NCBI RefSeq assembly: GCF_004134945.1
Contig: NZ_SBAP01000014.1
Span: 10,722-74,721, forward strand
DNA from: Fusobacterium_C necrophorum_A
GTDB taxonomy: Bacteria; Fusobacteriota; Fusobacteriia; Fusobacteriales; Fusobacteriaceae
DNA: 64,000 bases
Direction of reading: 5' to 3'
The position numbers and the translations under genes were made by a program. The notes under the pieces were generated by a model. It had not been told where the DNA came from. It worked only from the letters and a program-made list of their open reading frames with translations, and did no database searches. Every line of letters begins with the position of its first letter. The stretch's first letter is position 1. This document shows, piece by piece, positions 1-7,621 of the stretch.

Positions 1-821
1 GAAAGATTCAAGAGGAAGGTGTTTATTTCCGTTCTCATATTGACGGTTCAAAGCGTTTTATTTCTCCGGAGAAATCGATAGAAATTCAAAATCATTTAGG
101 TTCTGATATTGCAATGCTTTTTGATGAGTGTCCTCCCGGACTTTCTTCTCGAGAATATTTAATTCCCTCGATAGAAAGAACAACTCGGTGGGCAAAAAGA
201 TGTGTAGAAGCACACCGGAAAGCAGAAAAACAAGGTTTGTTTGCCATTGTTCAAGGCGGAGTTTATGAAGATTTACGTCAAAAGAGCTTGGAGGAACTAA
301 TGGAAATGGATGAATATTTTTCAGGCTATGCTGTTGGAGGCTTGGCGGTTGGAGAGCCTAGAGAGGACATGTATCGAATTTTAGACTATATTGTAGAAAA
401 ATGTCCGGAAAATAAACCGAGATATTTAATGGGAGTCGGAGAACCTTTGGACATGTTGGAAGCTGTGGAAAGTGGAATTGATATGATGGATTGCGTTCAA
501 CCGACACGAATTGCAAGACATGGAACCGTTTTTACCAAACAGGGACGTCTGGTGGTTAAGAACGCAGAATATGCAGAAGACACAAAACCTTTGGATGAGG
601 AATGTCACTGTTATGTTTGCAAAAATTATAGTAGAGCTTATATTCGTCATCTGTTGAAGGTGGATGAAATTTTGGGGGCAAGGCTGACATCGTATCATAA
701 TTTATATTTTCTGGTTCAGCTGATGAAAGATGCTAGAATAGCAATTCAAGAAGGAAGGTTTCAAGAGTTTAAGGCAGAATTTATAAAGAAATACAATACA
801 AATCAACATAGGAGGAAGTAA
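1..821 (+). CDS. tgt: Queuine/preQ1 tRNA-guanine transglycosylase, 5'-truncated by window edge
   Basis: The open frame runs from the window edge (codons in phase from base 3), so the N-terminus lies outside. The enzyme swaps the wobble guanine of GUN-anticodon tRNAs for preQ1 in the cytoplasm. The visible part shows the family's QGG substrate loop (FAIVQGGVYEDLR), the GGLAVGEP segment, the nucleophile-region motif DCVQPTRIARHG, and the zinc site C-x-C-x2-C followed by a downstream His (CHCYVCKNYSRAYIRH). The first internal Met, at 114, is not the start, because conserved residues precede it. It fits functionally with the queDEC/folE/queF operon on the other strand at 21635-24496. The lipoprotein gene follows after 3 bases, so co-transcription is likely. 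Confidence 0.97.
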   Translation, partial: KIQEEGVYFRSHIDGSKRFISPEKSIEIQNHLGSDIAMLFDECPPGLSSREYLIPSIERTTRWAKRCVEAHRKAEKQGLFAIVQGGVYEDLRQKSLEELMEMDEYFSGYAVGGLAVGEPREDMYRILDYIVEKCPENKPRYLMGVGEPLDMLEAVESGIDMMDCVQPTRIARHGTVFTKQGRLVVKNAEYAEDTKPLDEECHCYVCKNYSRAYIRHLLKVDEILGARLTSYHNLYFLVQLMKDARIAIQEGRFQEFKAEFIKKYNTNQHRRK

Positions 822-824
822 AAA

Positions 825-1190
825 ATGAAGAAATTTTTATTATTGGCGGTATTAGCATTGGGATTGGTTGCTTGTGGACAAAAAGAAGAAGTTAAAACGG
901 AAGAAACAACTCAAGTAGAGCAAGCAGTAGAAGCACCTGCAGCAGAAGAAACAATAATCACTTTTGCAAGAGAAGATGGAGAGGCCAATATTGTTGTAAA
1001 ATCTTCTGATAATTTCGAAACGGCTACAATTGTAATTGAAGATCAAGAATATGCAGCAAAACAAGCAGTATCCGGTAGTGGAGTAAAAATTGCTACGGAA
1101 GATGGAAAAATTTCCGTTCATTTCAAAAATGACGAAGGAATATTAGAAATGGATGGAACAGATGTGAATTTGACTGTTGTGAAAGAATAG
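825..1190 (+). CDS. Small outer-membrane lipoprotein, MliC-like (lysozyme inhibitor fold)
   Basis: A 121-residue protein with a lipoprotein signal peptide and lipobox LVAC (Cys17), followed by an acidic/Ala linker to about residue 45. The rest resembles the MliC family of C-type lysozyme inhibitors in order of motifs: a first strand with DGEANIVV, then VSGSGVKIATEDGKISVHF, then a closing strand. The two cysteines that usually form the MliC disulfide are absent, so the family call is by pattern only. Ribosome site GGAGGA precedes the ATG. It sits 3 bases after tgt and is followed by an intrinsic terminator. The first 22 residues nearly match those of the lipoprotein at 31421-31675. If the call is right, it would protect periplasmic peptidoglycan from host lysozyme. 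Confidence 0.6.
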   Translation: MKKFLLLAVLALGLVACGQKEEVKTEETTQVEQAVEAPAAEETIITFAREDGEANIVVKSSDNFETATIVIEDQEYAAKQAVSGSGVKIATEDGKISVHFKNDEGILEMDGTDVNLTVVKE

Positions 1191-1221
1191 TCTAAAAACA
1201 AGGAAAGAGAAGAGTTAAGAG

Positions 1222-1253
1222 AGGTATTTGTTTTTATAACAAATACCTTTTTC
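1222..1253 (+). terminator. Intrinsic terminator after the lipoprotein gene
   Basis: An 11-bp perfect stem (AGGTATTTGTT at 1222-1232 with AACAAATACCT at 1238-1248) has a 5-base loop and is followed by a T run. Confidence 0.85.
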
Positions 1254-1280
1254 CTCTCATAGTGATTGGAGGAAGAATAT

Positions 1281-1751
1281 ATGAAGAAAACAAATGCAAT
1301 GAGAGAATTGGATAAGGCAGGAATTGATTACCGATATTATGAATACGAAGTGGATGAAGAGCATTTAGGAGCTATTGACGTTGCTCTAAAGACGGGGCAG
1401 GATATCAGTAGTGTTTTTAAAACTTTAGTGTTAGTTAATGAAAAAAAGGAAATGATAGTCGCTTGTATTCCGGGAAGTGACACGATCGATTTGAAAAAAT
1501 TGGCAAGGGTATCTTCTTCTAAAAAGGTAGAAATGATTGAAATGAAGCAATTATTGCCTATGACAGGCTATATTCGAGGAGGATGCTCTCCGATTGGAAT
1601 TAAGAAAAAACATCGAAGCTTTTTGCATCAGTCCGCTTTGAAAAAAGAGAGAATTCTGGTCAGTGCAGGAGTACGAGGATTACAGGTGGAGATTGCAGTC
1701 GAGGATTTGATTTCTTATGTGAAAATGGAAGTCGAGGATATTGTTGTATAA
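1281..1751 (+). CDS. ybaK: Cys-tRNA(Pro)/aminoacyl-tRNA deacylase, YbaK/EbsC family
   Basis: A 156-residue single-domain editing enzyme that hydrolyses mischarged Cys-tRNA(Pro) in trans. It shows the YbaK signatures KTLV near residue 51, the VACIPG stretch, the K-K-L-A-R segment and the GGCSPIG loop followed by a Lys-rich strand. Length matches the family (about 155-160). The frame stays open back to a TTG at 1266, but GGAGGA at 1268-1273 lies 7 bases before the ATG at 1281, which is the better start. It stands alone between two terminators, with a convergent neighbour downstream. Confidence 0.92.
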   Translation: MKKTNAMRELDKAGIDYRYYEYEVDEEHLGAIDVALKTGQDISSVFKTLVLVNEKKEMIVACIPGSDTIDLKKLARVSSSKKVEMIEMKQLLPMTGYIRGGCSPIGIKKKHRSFLHQSALKKERILVSAGVRGLQVEIAVEDLISYVKMEVEDIVV

Positions 1752-1785
1752 AAATAGGATGGAAAATACTCCACCCTATTTTTTT
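1751..1785. terminator. Bidirectional terminator between ybaK and the tetrapyrrole operon
   Basis: The arms AAAATAGGATGG and CCACCCTATTTT pair with one wobble. They are flanked by A on the left and T on the right, so the hairpin works for both converging transcripts. Confidence 0.8.
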
Positions 1786-1795
1786 ATCTTACTTT

Positions 1796-2173
1796 TTATT
1801 TTGTAGCAATGACTTCTATTTCCACTTTTACGTCTTTAGGAAGTCTAGCAACTTCGACACAAGCTCTTGCCGGTTTTGCTTCTCCAAGATATTCGTTGTA
1901 TACTTCGTTGATTTTTGCAAAGTCGTTCATATCTTTAATAAATACAGATGCTTTCACAACATCACGAAAGCTGTATCCTGCTTCTTCCAAGATGGCACCA
2001 ATATTTTCTAAAGATTGTCTGGTTTGGGCTTGTACATCGTCAGAAACCAAAGTCATTGTCGAAGGAACAAATGGAATTTGTCCCGATACATAAAGAACTC
2101 CATTTGCTTCAATCGCTTGAGAATATGGTCCTAATGCCGCAGGGGCTTTTTCTGTGTGAATCACTTTTTTCAT
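1796..2173 (-). CDS. ridA: RidA (YjgF/UK114) reactive-intermediate deaminase, internal start
   Basis: The 125 residues from the internal ATG at 2173 equal a full-length RidA, which hydrolyses reactive enamine/imine intermediates from PLP enzymes such as threonine dehydratase. Motifs seen: APAALGPYSQAI near the N-terminus, YVSGQIPF, the pyruvate-binding Arg in KPARACVEVARLP and the closing VEIEVIAT. AAAGGAG lies 10 bases before the ATG, so independent initiation is likely. The same frame is also the C-terminal half of the Met8-RidA fusion entry. It precedes the operon terminator. Confidence 0.9.
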   Translation of the reverse strand: MKKVIHTEKAPAALGPYSQAIEANGVLYVSGQIPFVPSTMTLVSDDVQAQTRQSLENIGAILEEAGYSFRDVVKASVFIKDMNDFAKINEVYNEYLGEAKPARACVEVARLPKDVKVEIEVIATK

Positions 2174-2629
2174 TCTTATATCACTCCTTTGTATTAAATA
2201 ATGGTTTATTTCTTCTTTTAATGCTTTTGACTTACTTGGATGTCCGTAGGCTGAAATAGCAATTTGGTATTCTTCGTTTTCACAGATACTTCCAAAGCGG
2301 CAGGTCATGTCTGTTTTCGAAGTAATATTATTGACTAAAATATTTTTTGTTTTACAATCTTCTACAATCTTACGATTGAGAGAAGGATTTTCGGTTGCTG
2401 CAATCACCAAGAAATAATTTCGAAGATCTTTTTCTTCATATTTTTTTTGATATATTTTAATGTTGGAGAAGATTTCAAAGGATTTGTCAATCTTCTCACT
2501 CACTATCTCTATTATAGCACCGTATTTTTTTAATGTACAGGCTTTTCTAAAAGAAATTTTGCCGGCTCCTACCAGTAGCACCTTTTTATCCTTCAGATCG
2601 ATAAAAAGAGGAAAAAAAGAATTATTCAT
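1796..2629 (-). CDS. Precorrin-2 dehydrogenase (Met8/CysG-N-like) domain fused in frame to RidA
   Basis: A 277-residue frame. Residues 1-152 are a short Met8-type domain that would oxidise precorrin-2 to sirohydrochlorin with NAD: an N-terminal PLFIDLKDKKVLLVGAG Rossmann strand, ATENPSLN, NN-x-TS and the dimerisation segment SAYGHPSKSKALKE. Residues 153-277 are a complete RidA deaminase domain. There is no stop between them; the frame reads straight through a good ribosome site into the RidA ATG. The start is the ATG at 2629, which overlaps the end of hemL by 8 bases, with GAGGT upstream. A longer frame reaches 2758 but lies inside hemL. It is the last gene of the operon. Whether the fused protein, free RidA or both are made cannot be read from sequence. 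Confidence 0.85.
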   Translation of the reverse strand: MNNSFFPLFIDLKDKKVLLVGAGKISFRKACTLKKYGAIIEIVSEKIDKSFEIFSNIKIYQKKYEEKDLRNYFLVIAATENPSLNRKIVEDCKTKNILVNNITSKTDMTCRFGSICENEEYQIAISAYGHPSKSKALKEEINHYLIQRSDIRMKKVIHTEKAPAALGPYSQAIEANGVLYVSGQIPFVPSTMTLVSDDVQAQTRQSLENIGAILEEAGYSFRDVVKASVFIKDMNDFAKINEVYNEYLGEAKPARACVEVARLPKDVKVEIEVIATK

Positions 2630-3932
2630 TTTGCATGACCTCACGGATTTTTTGAAAGGCAAGCTCCATGACTTTGAGAGTTTTTTGTAAATCGTCTTCC
2701 TTATGTTGATAAGAGAGAAAATGTGCCTCAAATTGAGATGGAGGAGCCAGAATTCCATGTTCTAATAAGGTATGAAAATAAATGCTAAAAAATTCCAAAT
2801 TGGAGGTCAAAGCATCTTCCAAGTTTGTAATTTTCTCTTTTGAGGAAAAGAAAATTGTAAAAAGAGAAGGCATGCTCTGAATCACTGCCGGAATTTCATA
2901 TTTTTGTATTAATTGTCGAATCTGTGTTACTAAAAAGTCTGTTTTTTGAGCAATGCTACTGTAAATTTCAGCTTCATGTTGTATTAGATAGGAGAGAGTT
3001 TCATAACCGGCTCTCACGGAAATAGGATTTCCGGATAAGGTCCCTGCATGATAGACTTGTCCGAGAGGGGCAATGAGCTTCATAATTTCGGCTTTTCCGC
3101 CAAAGGCTCCAACAGGATAGCCACCACCAATAATTTTTCCTAAAGTGCAAAGGTCGGGAGTGATTCCAAAATATTCTTGAGCTCCTCCCAAAGCTACTCG
3201 AAAGCCGGAAATCACTTCATCAAAGATGAGAAGTGTTCCATATTTTATAGTTTCTTCTCGAAGAGATTGTAAAAACTCTTTTTGGCTTTCAATCACTCCC
3301 ATATTGGCAGGAATAGGTTCTACAATAATACAGGCAATCTTTTGGCTTTGCAGTATGGGGATGACTTGTTCTATCTCTCCAAAAGGAAGAGTGACGGTGT
3401 CCTCGAAAACAGAATGAGGAATTCCGTTGCTATCTTGAAAGCCCTGTGTTAAAAGTCCGGAACCCGATTTTACCAGAAGAGCATCGGAGTGTCCGTGATA
3501 ACAACCTTCAAATTTAATAATTTTATTTCTTTTTGTATAGGCTCTGGCAAGACGTACTGCCGACATGGTGGCTTCCGTTCCGGATGTTGTCAATCTTACT
3601 GTTTCTATGCAGGGGACTGTTTTTACCAATAATTTCGCAAGTTCCACTTCTCCCTTGGTGGGAAGACCGAAGGAACTTCCTGATAAAATAGCTTCTTGTA
3701 CTCCTTGTAACACAAACTCAGGATTATGTCCTAAGATCATGGGTCCCCAAGAGCAAATATAGTCCAAATATCGATTCTCATCCTCATCCCAAAGATAAGC
3801 TTCCTTCGCTTTTTTTGCAAAAATAGGGGCATCTCGATGAACCGATTGAAACGCTCTTACGGGGCTGTTCACTCCTCCGGGAATATATTGACAGGCTTCT
3901 TGAAAGTATTTTTTTGAATTTTCTTGTTTCAT
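2622..3932 (-). CDS. hemL: Glutamate-1-semialdehyde 2,1-aminomutase
   Basis: A 436-residue PLP enzyme that converts glutamate-1-semialdehyde to 5-aminolevulinate, the second step of the C5 pathway. Seen: the N-terminal PGGVNSPVRAF signature, the PLP phosphate-binding SGTEATMSA, FDEVISGFR with the PLP-contact Asp, and the Schiff-base lysine in LGKIIGGGYPVGAFGG. Length is normal for the family. ATG 3932 has AAAGGAG 9 bases upstream and overlaps the hemB stop (ATGA); an upstream in-frame codon at 3953 lacks such a site. Its 3' end overlaps the Met8-RidA gene by 8 bases, so the three genes are translationally coupled. Confidence 0.96.
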   Translation of the reverse strand: MKQENSKKYFQEACQYIPGGVNSPVRAFQSVHRDAPIFAKKAKEAYLWDEDENRYLDYICSWGPMILGHNPEFVLQGVQEAILSGSSFGLPTKGEVELAKLLVKTVPCIETVRLTTSGTEATMSAVRLARAYTKRNKIIKFEGCYHGHSDALLVKSGSGLLTQGFQDSNGIPHSVFEDTVTLPFGEIEQVIPILQSQKIACIIVEPIPANMGVIESQKEFLQSLREETIKYGTLLIFDEVISGFRVALGGAQEYFGITPDLCTLGKIIGGGYPVGAFGGKAEIMKLIAPLGQVYHAGTLSGNPISVRAGYETLSYLIQHEAEIYSSIAQKTDFLVTQIRQLIQKYEIPAVIQSMPSLFTIFFSSKEKITNLEDALTSNLEFFSIYFHTLLEHGILAPPSQFEAHFLSYQHKEDDLQKTLKVMELAFQKIREVMQNE

Positions 3933-4906
3933 CGTGATTTCTCCTTTAACCATTGAGCTATTTCTAAAGCATAATAAGTGATGATAAGATCCGCTCCTGC
4001 CCGTTTCAGTGCTATCATACTTTCAAATACGATTTTTTCTTCCTCAATCCAACCCTGCAACGCAGCTGCTTTTATCATAGAGTATTCTCCGCTGACCTGA
4101 TAGCTGACAAGGGGGAGAGAAATACATTCTTTGATTGCATGTAGGATATCCAAATAGGCTATACCGGGTTTTACCATAATAAAATCCGCTCCTTCTTCTA
4201 CATCGGATAAGACTTCCTGATAAAATTCCTTATCATTTTGAAAATCCATTTGATACGATTTTCGATCTCCGAAGCTTGGAGCAGAATCTGCCGCCTCTCG
4301 AAAGGGACCGTAGAATGAGGAAGCATATTTCACAGAATACACCATAATAGGAATATACGAGAAGCCATTTTCATCTAGGGCAGTTCGAATTGCCTGCACT
4401 CTTCCATCCATCATATCGGAGGGAGCAACAATATCTGCTCCTGCTTGCACATGAGAAAGAGCAATTTTTGAGAGAAATTGTAAGGTCGTATCGTTGTCGA
4501 TTTCCTGTTCCTGTAAAATTCCACAATGTCCATGAGAAGTATATTCACACATACAGACATCCGTAATTAATAAAAATTGATTCTCATAATTTTTTTTGAT
4601 AAATCTTAAAGTCTTCTGGACAATTCCGTGACTGTGATAGGCTTCGCTTGCCACTTCGTCTTTATGCTTTGGAATTCCAAAAAGCAGAAGAGCCTTGATT
4701 CCCAGTTCACAACACCGGTCTAACAATTCCGGTAATCTATCAAGAGAATATCGATATTGTCCCGGCATGGAAGAAATTTCCTCTTTGATATTGCTCCCTT
4801 CTTTCACAAAAATGGGATAGATCAAGTCATCCAAAGAAAGATGAACATTTTGCAACATCTTTCGCACTGTCGTGTTGTTTCGTAAACGCCTAGTTCTTTT
4901 AAACAT
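3929..4906 (-). CDS. hemB: Delta-aminolevulinic acid dehydratase (porphobilinogen synthase)
   Basis: A 325-residue enzyme that joins two 5-aminolevulinates into porphobilinogen. The active-site lysines are visible in YSVKYASSFYGPFR and IMVKPG. The metal site is the zinc type, with three cysteines in DVCMCEYTSHGHCG, rather than the Asp-rich magnesium type. Start ATG 4906 has AAAGGAAA 7 bases upstream and gives the usual family length; the frame extends 15 codons further without support. The stop overlaps the hemL start. Upstream lies a 143-base interval containing a VOC-gene relic. Confidence 0.96.
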   Translation of the reverse strand: MFKRTRRLRNNTTVRKMLQNVHLSLDDLIYPIFVKEGSNIKEEISSMPGQYRYSLDRLPELLDRCCELGIKALLLFGIPKHKDEVASEAYHSHGIVQKTLRFIKKNYENQFLLITDVCMCEYTSHGHCGILQEQEIDNDTTLQFLSKIALSHVQAGADIVAPSDMMDGRVQAIRTALDENGFSYIPIMVYSVKYASSFYGPFREAADSAPSFGDRKSYQMDFQNDKEFYQEVLSDVEEGADFIMVKPGIAYLDILHAIKECISLPLVSYQVSGEYSMIKAAALQGWIEEEKIVFESMIALKRAGADLIITYYALEIAQWLKEKSR

Positions 4907-4922
4907 TATTTTTCCTTTCAAC

Positions 4923-5018
4923 TTATATTTTGTTTGATTTTCTTTCAACATCGTTCATAAAAAATCCCTGAGTTTTTTCTAAATTCCGGACATGTACTAC
5001 AATATGTTCGATTCTCAT
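4923..5018 (-). pseudogene. Relic of a VOC (glyoxalase-like) gene, N-terminal fragment
   Basis: A 31-codon frame, ATG 5018 to TAA 4923, has a ribosome site (AGGAGA) 7 bases upstream. The first 20 residues (opening MRIEHIVVHVRNLEKT) look like the first strand and helix of vicinal-oxygen-chelate proteins, where a metal-binding His sits in an [I/L]-x-H-[I/V] context. The similarity then ends and the frame closes 16 bases before hemB. A full VOC domain needs about 120 residues, so this is either a deletion remnant or a small peptide that resembles one. The assignment is by pattern alone. Confidence 0.5.
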
Positions 5019-5049
5019 AAAAGCTTCTCCTAAATTGCTCTGCAGTTTT

Positions 5050-5694
5050 TTATTTTTTTATGAGCCATAGAGTTGTAGACAAAATTTGGCAGACTTTTGT
5101 TATTTTTGCAAATCCGATTTCCCGTAATAGATTTTCAATCATTGTCGGGGAAAGAACTTTCATTACAGTCTCTTGCTGTGAAAATGTTTTTTCCACCTGC
5201 TCCGGATTCGCCCCTCTGGACAGAGCAAATTCTTTCCAATATTCCAATTGAACATTGGAAAAGATACTTAAAATGAATGTTCCATGAGGGAGAAGAGAAT
5301 GGTAGACCTTTTTCAAGAAAAATGTCGGGTTTTCCACAAATTGTAAAACGAGAAGACAGATGCATAAATCATATTGTGTTGTATTTTCGTATTCTTCAAA
5401 TGTTTGACAATGGTAGTGAATATGTTCAAAATTTCTTACATTTTGACAACTTTCTTTTACAAGCTCCAGCATTTTCTCGCTTGCTTCTACAAGAGAGAGC
5501 TTGGAAAAAGAATAGTGATTTTGGAGAAATTTCATTTCTTCGCTTTGTCCGGCAATAGACAGAATAGTATTGATATTAGAATTTGGGAACTCTTGTTTTA
5601 AGATAGCGTGAAAAATAATTTCCAGCATAAGATCGTATCCGGGAATTTTTTTACGAATATCTTCCAGATAATCGATATTGGTAAATTCTTTCAT
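5050..5694 (-). CDS. SAM-dependent class I methyltransferase, unknown substrate
   Basis: A 214-residue protein with a class I methyltransferase layout: a motif I-like strand at TILSIAGQSEE, an acidic ribose-binding residue in LSLVEAS, motif IV at YDLCICLLVLQFV and the post-motif strand LLPHGTFILSIFS. Motif I lacks the usual G-x-G-x-G, so cofactor binding is less certain. ATG 5694 has AGAGGA just upstream; the frame extends to 5727 but would overlap cobA-hemD. It lies within the tetrapyrrole operon between cobA-hemD and hemB. That position suggests a role tied to tetrapyrroles, but no specific reaction can be named. BioC-like and ubiE-like enzymes are alternatives. Confidence 0.7.
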   Translation of the reverse strand: MKEFTNIDYLEDIRKKIPGYDLMLEIIFHAILKQEFPNSNINTILSIAGQSEEMKFLQNHYSFSKLSLVEASEKMLELVKESCQNVRNFEHIHYHCQTFEEYENTTQYDLCICLLVLQFVENPTFFLKKVYHSLLPHGTFILSIFSNVQLEYWKEFALSRGANPEQVEKTFSQQETVMKVLSPTMIENLLREIGFAKITKVCQILSTTLWLIKK

Positions 5695-5710
5695 GAAATC
5701 CTCTCTTTCT

Positions 5711-7174
5711 TTATTTGAAATCCTCAAAAATAATATCTATCAGAGCCTTTGCAGTATGGGTCTTTGCCTCATATGCTACAGTCATTCCTAATTTTTGCAA
5801 ACTTGCCGTAGTCACGGGACCAATGGAAGCAATCTTTTTATTCAGGATAGCTTCTAAATCTCCTTCCATATTTTCATAAAAAGCTTCTACAGCGGAAGAA
5901 CTTAAAAAAGTGATAATATCAATATGTTCTAATTGTTTCTTCATCTCTTCTTTTGCAAGCTTTCTTTTTTTGGTATGATATAACACTGCTGTTTCATAAT
6001 TTCTTTGGTAAAGACTGCTGTATTTTTCGGGCTCACAGCGAGAAACATCGGAACTCACAATCAAGATATTTTCCTTTTTTTTTGTAAATTTGACGGCTTC
6101 CTCCGCCAATCTATCCATCAGATACTCTTCCGGCATAAAATCAGGTAGGACTTTATAGTGTTCCAAAGCTTCTTTGGTTTTTGCACCGACAACTCCGATT
6201 TTTATTTTGGAAAGGCTTCGTATATCCTTGATACGGCGAAAGAAAGCATTGACTCCATTCGGAGAATTGAATAAAATAGCGGAATATTTTGATAAAGAAG
6301 CTATATTCGCTTCCTGTTCTTCGATTGTAATCAAAGGAAGCTCTACGGGAATGCCTCCTTTGTCCCGAATATAGTTTGACATCTCAAAGGCTTGTTTTTT
6401 ATCACGTGTCACCAAAATTTTCTTTGCTTTTTTTGGTTCGAACCACTGTAATTTTGGATGAAGGGCAACGACTTCTCCGATAATAATGATAGCAGGAGCT
6501 TTCACTTCTCTTTCTTTTGAAAGCTTCACTATATTTTCAAGAATTCCAATATGAACTTTTTGATGTTCTGTGGCTCCTTTTTCAATGACGGCAACAGGAG
6601 TATCTGGAGCTTTTCCATATCGTAATAAGTCTTGCACGATTCGTTCGAGATTTTTTACTCCCATTAAAAAAATCAAGCTTCCTTCTAATTTTGCAATATT
6701 TTCAAAATCATGCCATGTTCCATCTTCCATGGTATGTCCTGTAAAAACATGGAAAGATCTTGCAATATTACGATGTGTTACCGGAATTCCCGCATAAGTT
6801 GGAACAGCAATGGAAGAAGTAATTCCCGGAACGATTTCAAAAGGAATTCCTTGTTCTGCTAAAGCTAAGATTTCTTCTCCTCCTCGACCAAAAACAAAAG
6901 AATCTCCTCCTTTGACTCTGGCTACTTGTTTTCCCTCCAGACATTTTTGGACTAAAGTTCGGTTGATTTCTTCTTGAATCTTTCCTCCTTCCGTATTTTC
7001 TTTTCCGAGATAAATTTTTTCCGCTTCCTTTTTTACCAATCCTAAAATTTTGGGATTGATAAGTCTATCATAGATAATACAGTCTGCCGTTTCTATGATT
7101 CGTTTTGCCTTGAGTGTCAGTAATTCAAAATCTCCCGGACCAGCTCCTAGGATATATGCCTTTCCTTTCTCCAT
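5711..7174 (-). CDS. cobA-hemD: Fused uroporphyrinogen-III C-methyltransferase / uroporphyrinogen-III synthase
   Basis: A 487-residue two-domain enzyme. Residues 1 to about 245 are SUMT/CobA, which methylates uroporphyrinogen III at C2 and C7 to precorrin-2: ILGAGPGD at the N-terminus, YDRLI, KGGD.FVFGRGGEE, EIVPGITS and GIPVTHR. Residues about 250-487 are HemD, which cyclises hydroxymethylbilane; its sequence is divergent as usual but shows the LVTRDKKQA start, LFNSPNGVNAFF and the late SIGPVTTASLQKLG. Such fusions are common in Firmicutes and Fusobacteria. The gene ends 16 bases before the methyltransferase start. With the Met8 domain downstream, it commits the pathway to siroheme/cobalamin. 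Confidence 0.94.
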   Translation of the reverse strand: MEKGKAYILGAGPGDFELLTLKAKRIIETADCIIYDRLINPKILGLVKKEAEKIYLGKENTEGGKIQEEINRTLVQKCLEGKQVARVKGGDSFVFGRGGEEILALAEQGIPFEIVPGITSSIAVPTYAGIPVTHRNIARSFHVFTGHTMEDGTWHDFENIAKLEGSLIFLMGVKNLERIVQDLLRYGKAPDTPVAVIEKGATEHQKVHIGILENIVKLSKEREVKAPAIIIIGEVVALHPKLQWFEPKKAKKILVTRDKKQAFEMSNYIRDKGGIPVELPLITIEEQEANIASLSKYSAILFNSPNGVNAFFRRIKDIRSLSKIKIGVVGAKTKEALEHYKVLPDFMPEEYLMDRLAEEAVKFTKKKENILIVSSDVSRCEPEKYSSLYQRNYETAVLYHTKKRKLAKEEMKKQLEHIDIITFLSSSAVEAFYENMEGDLEAILNKKIASIGPVTTASLQKLGMTVAYEAKTHTAKALIDIIFEDFK

Positions 7175-7201
7175 AATTTTTTATAATCCTCCCTTTTTTC
7201 T

Positions 7202-7621
7202 TCATCGATAGAAGATACCTGCCAGACGCTCATCTTTGTCGAAACTGATAGTATAAATCAATGTATTTTTTGAATATTTTACCCGTTGTGCTACAACAAT
7301 AAAATCTTGTTTATTTTCTTGAACTTTGCTAACCTCATAGTCTAAAAATGTTTCAAAACTTCCATTTGTTTCAAGTTGAGAATATATTTCCTGACATTTT
7401 TCCTCTGTCAAGGCTTTTTTTAATTCCTCGGTGCTGCTTTGTCTTATTTCTGTAGATTTTTTTTCATGAAATAAATTGATGGTGTGCTGTGTCATTTCTC
7501 TATAGTGCTCTTTTTGGCTTTCGGATAGGTTGGAAGCGTTTTTGTTTGAACCGCAAGCAATCCATAAGACAGTTAAAAAAAGTAATAAAAGCAACCATTT
7601 GACAGAACGTAGTTTTTTCAT
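7202..7621 (-). CDS. Small lipoprotein, DUF3887-like
   Basis: A 139-residue protein with a basic n-region, a hydrophobic core and lipobox WIAC (Cys at about residue 23). The mature part has an N-terminal helix rich in Gln/Glu/His, then an alpha+beta segment (SFETFLDYEVSKVQ, FIVVAQRVKYS, LIYTISFDKDERLAGIFY). This resembles the DUF3887/NTF2-like lipoproteins by pattern; function unknown. ATG 7621 has GGGAGGA upstream and overlaps the stop of the membrane protease gene (ATGA), so the two are coupled. It has no evident link to tetrapyrrole synthesis despite lying in that operon. Confidence 0.65.
   Translation of the reverse strand: MKKLRSVKWLLLLLFLTVLWIACGSNKNASNLSESQKEHYREMTQHTINLFHEKKSTEIRQSSTEELKKALTEEKCQEIYSQLETNGSFETFLDYEVSKVQENKQDFIVVAQRVKYSKNTLIYTISFDKDERLAGIFYR

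Noticed and set aside
2630..2758. N-terminal extension of the Met8-RidA fusion
   Set aside because: It lies in the hemL coding region in another frame, and the ATG at 2629 matches the Met8 start.
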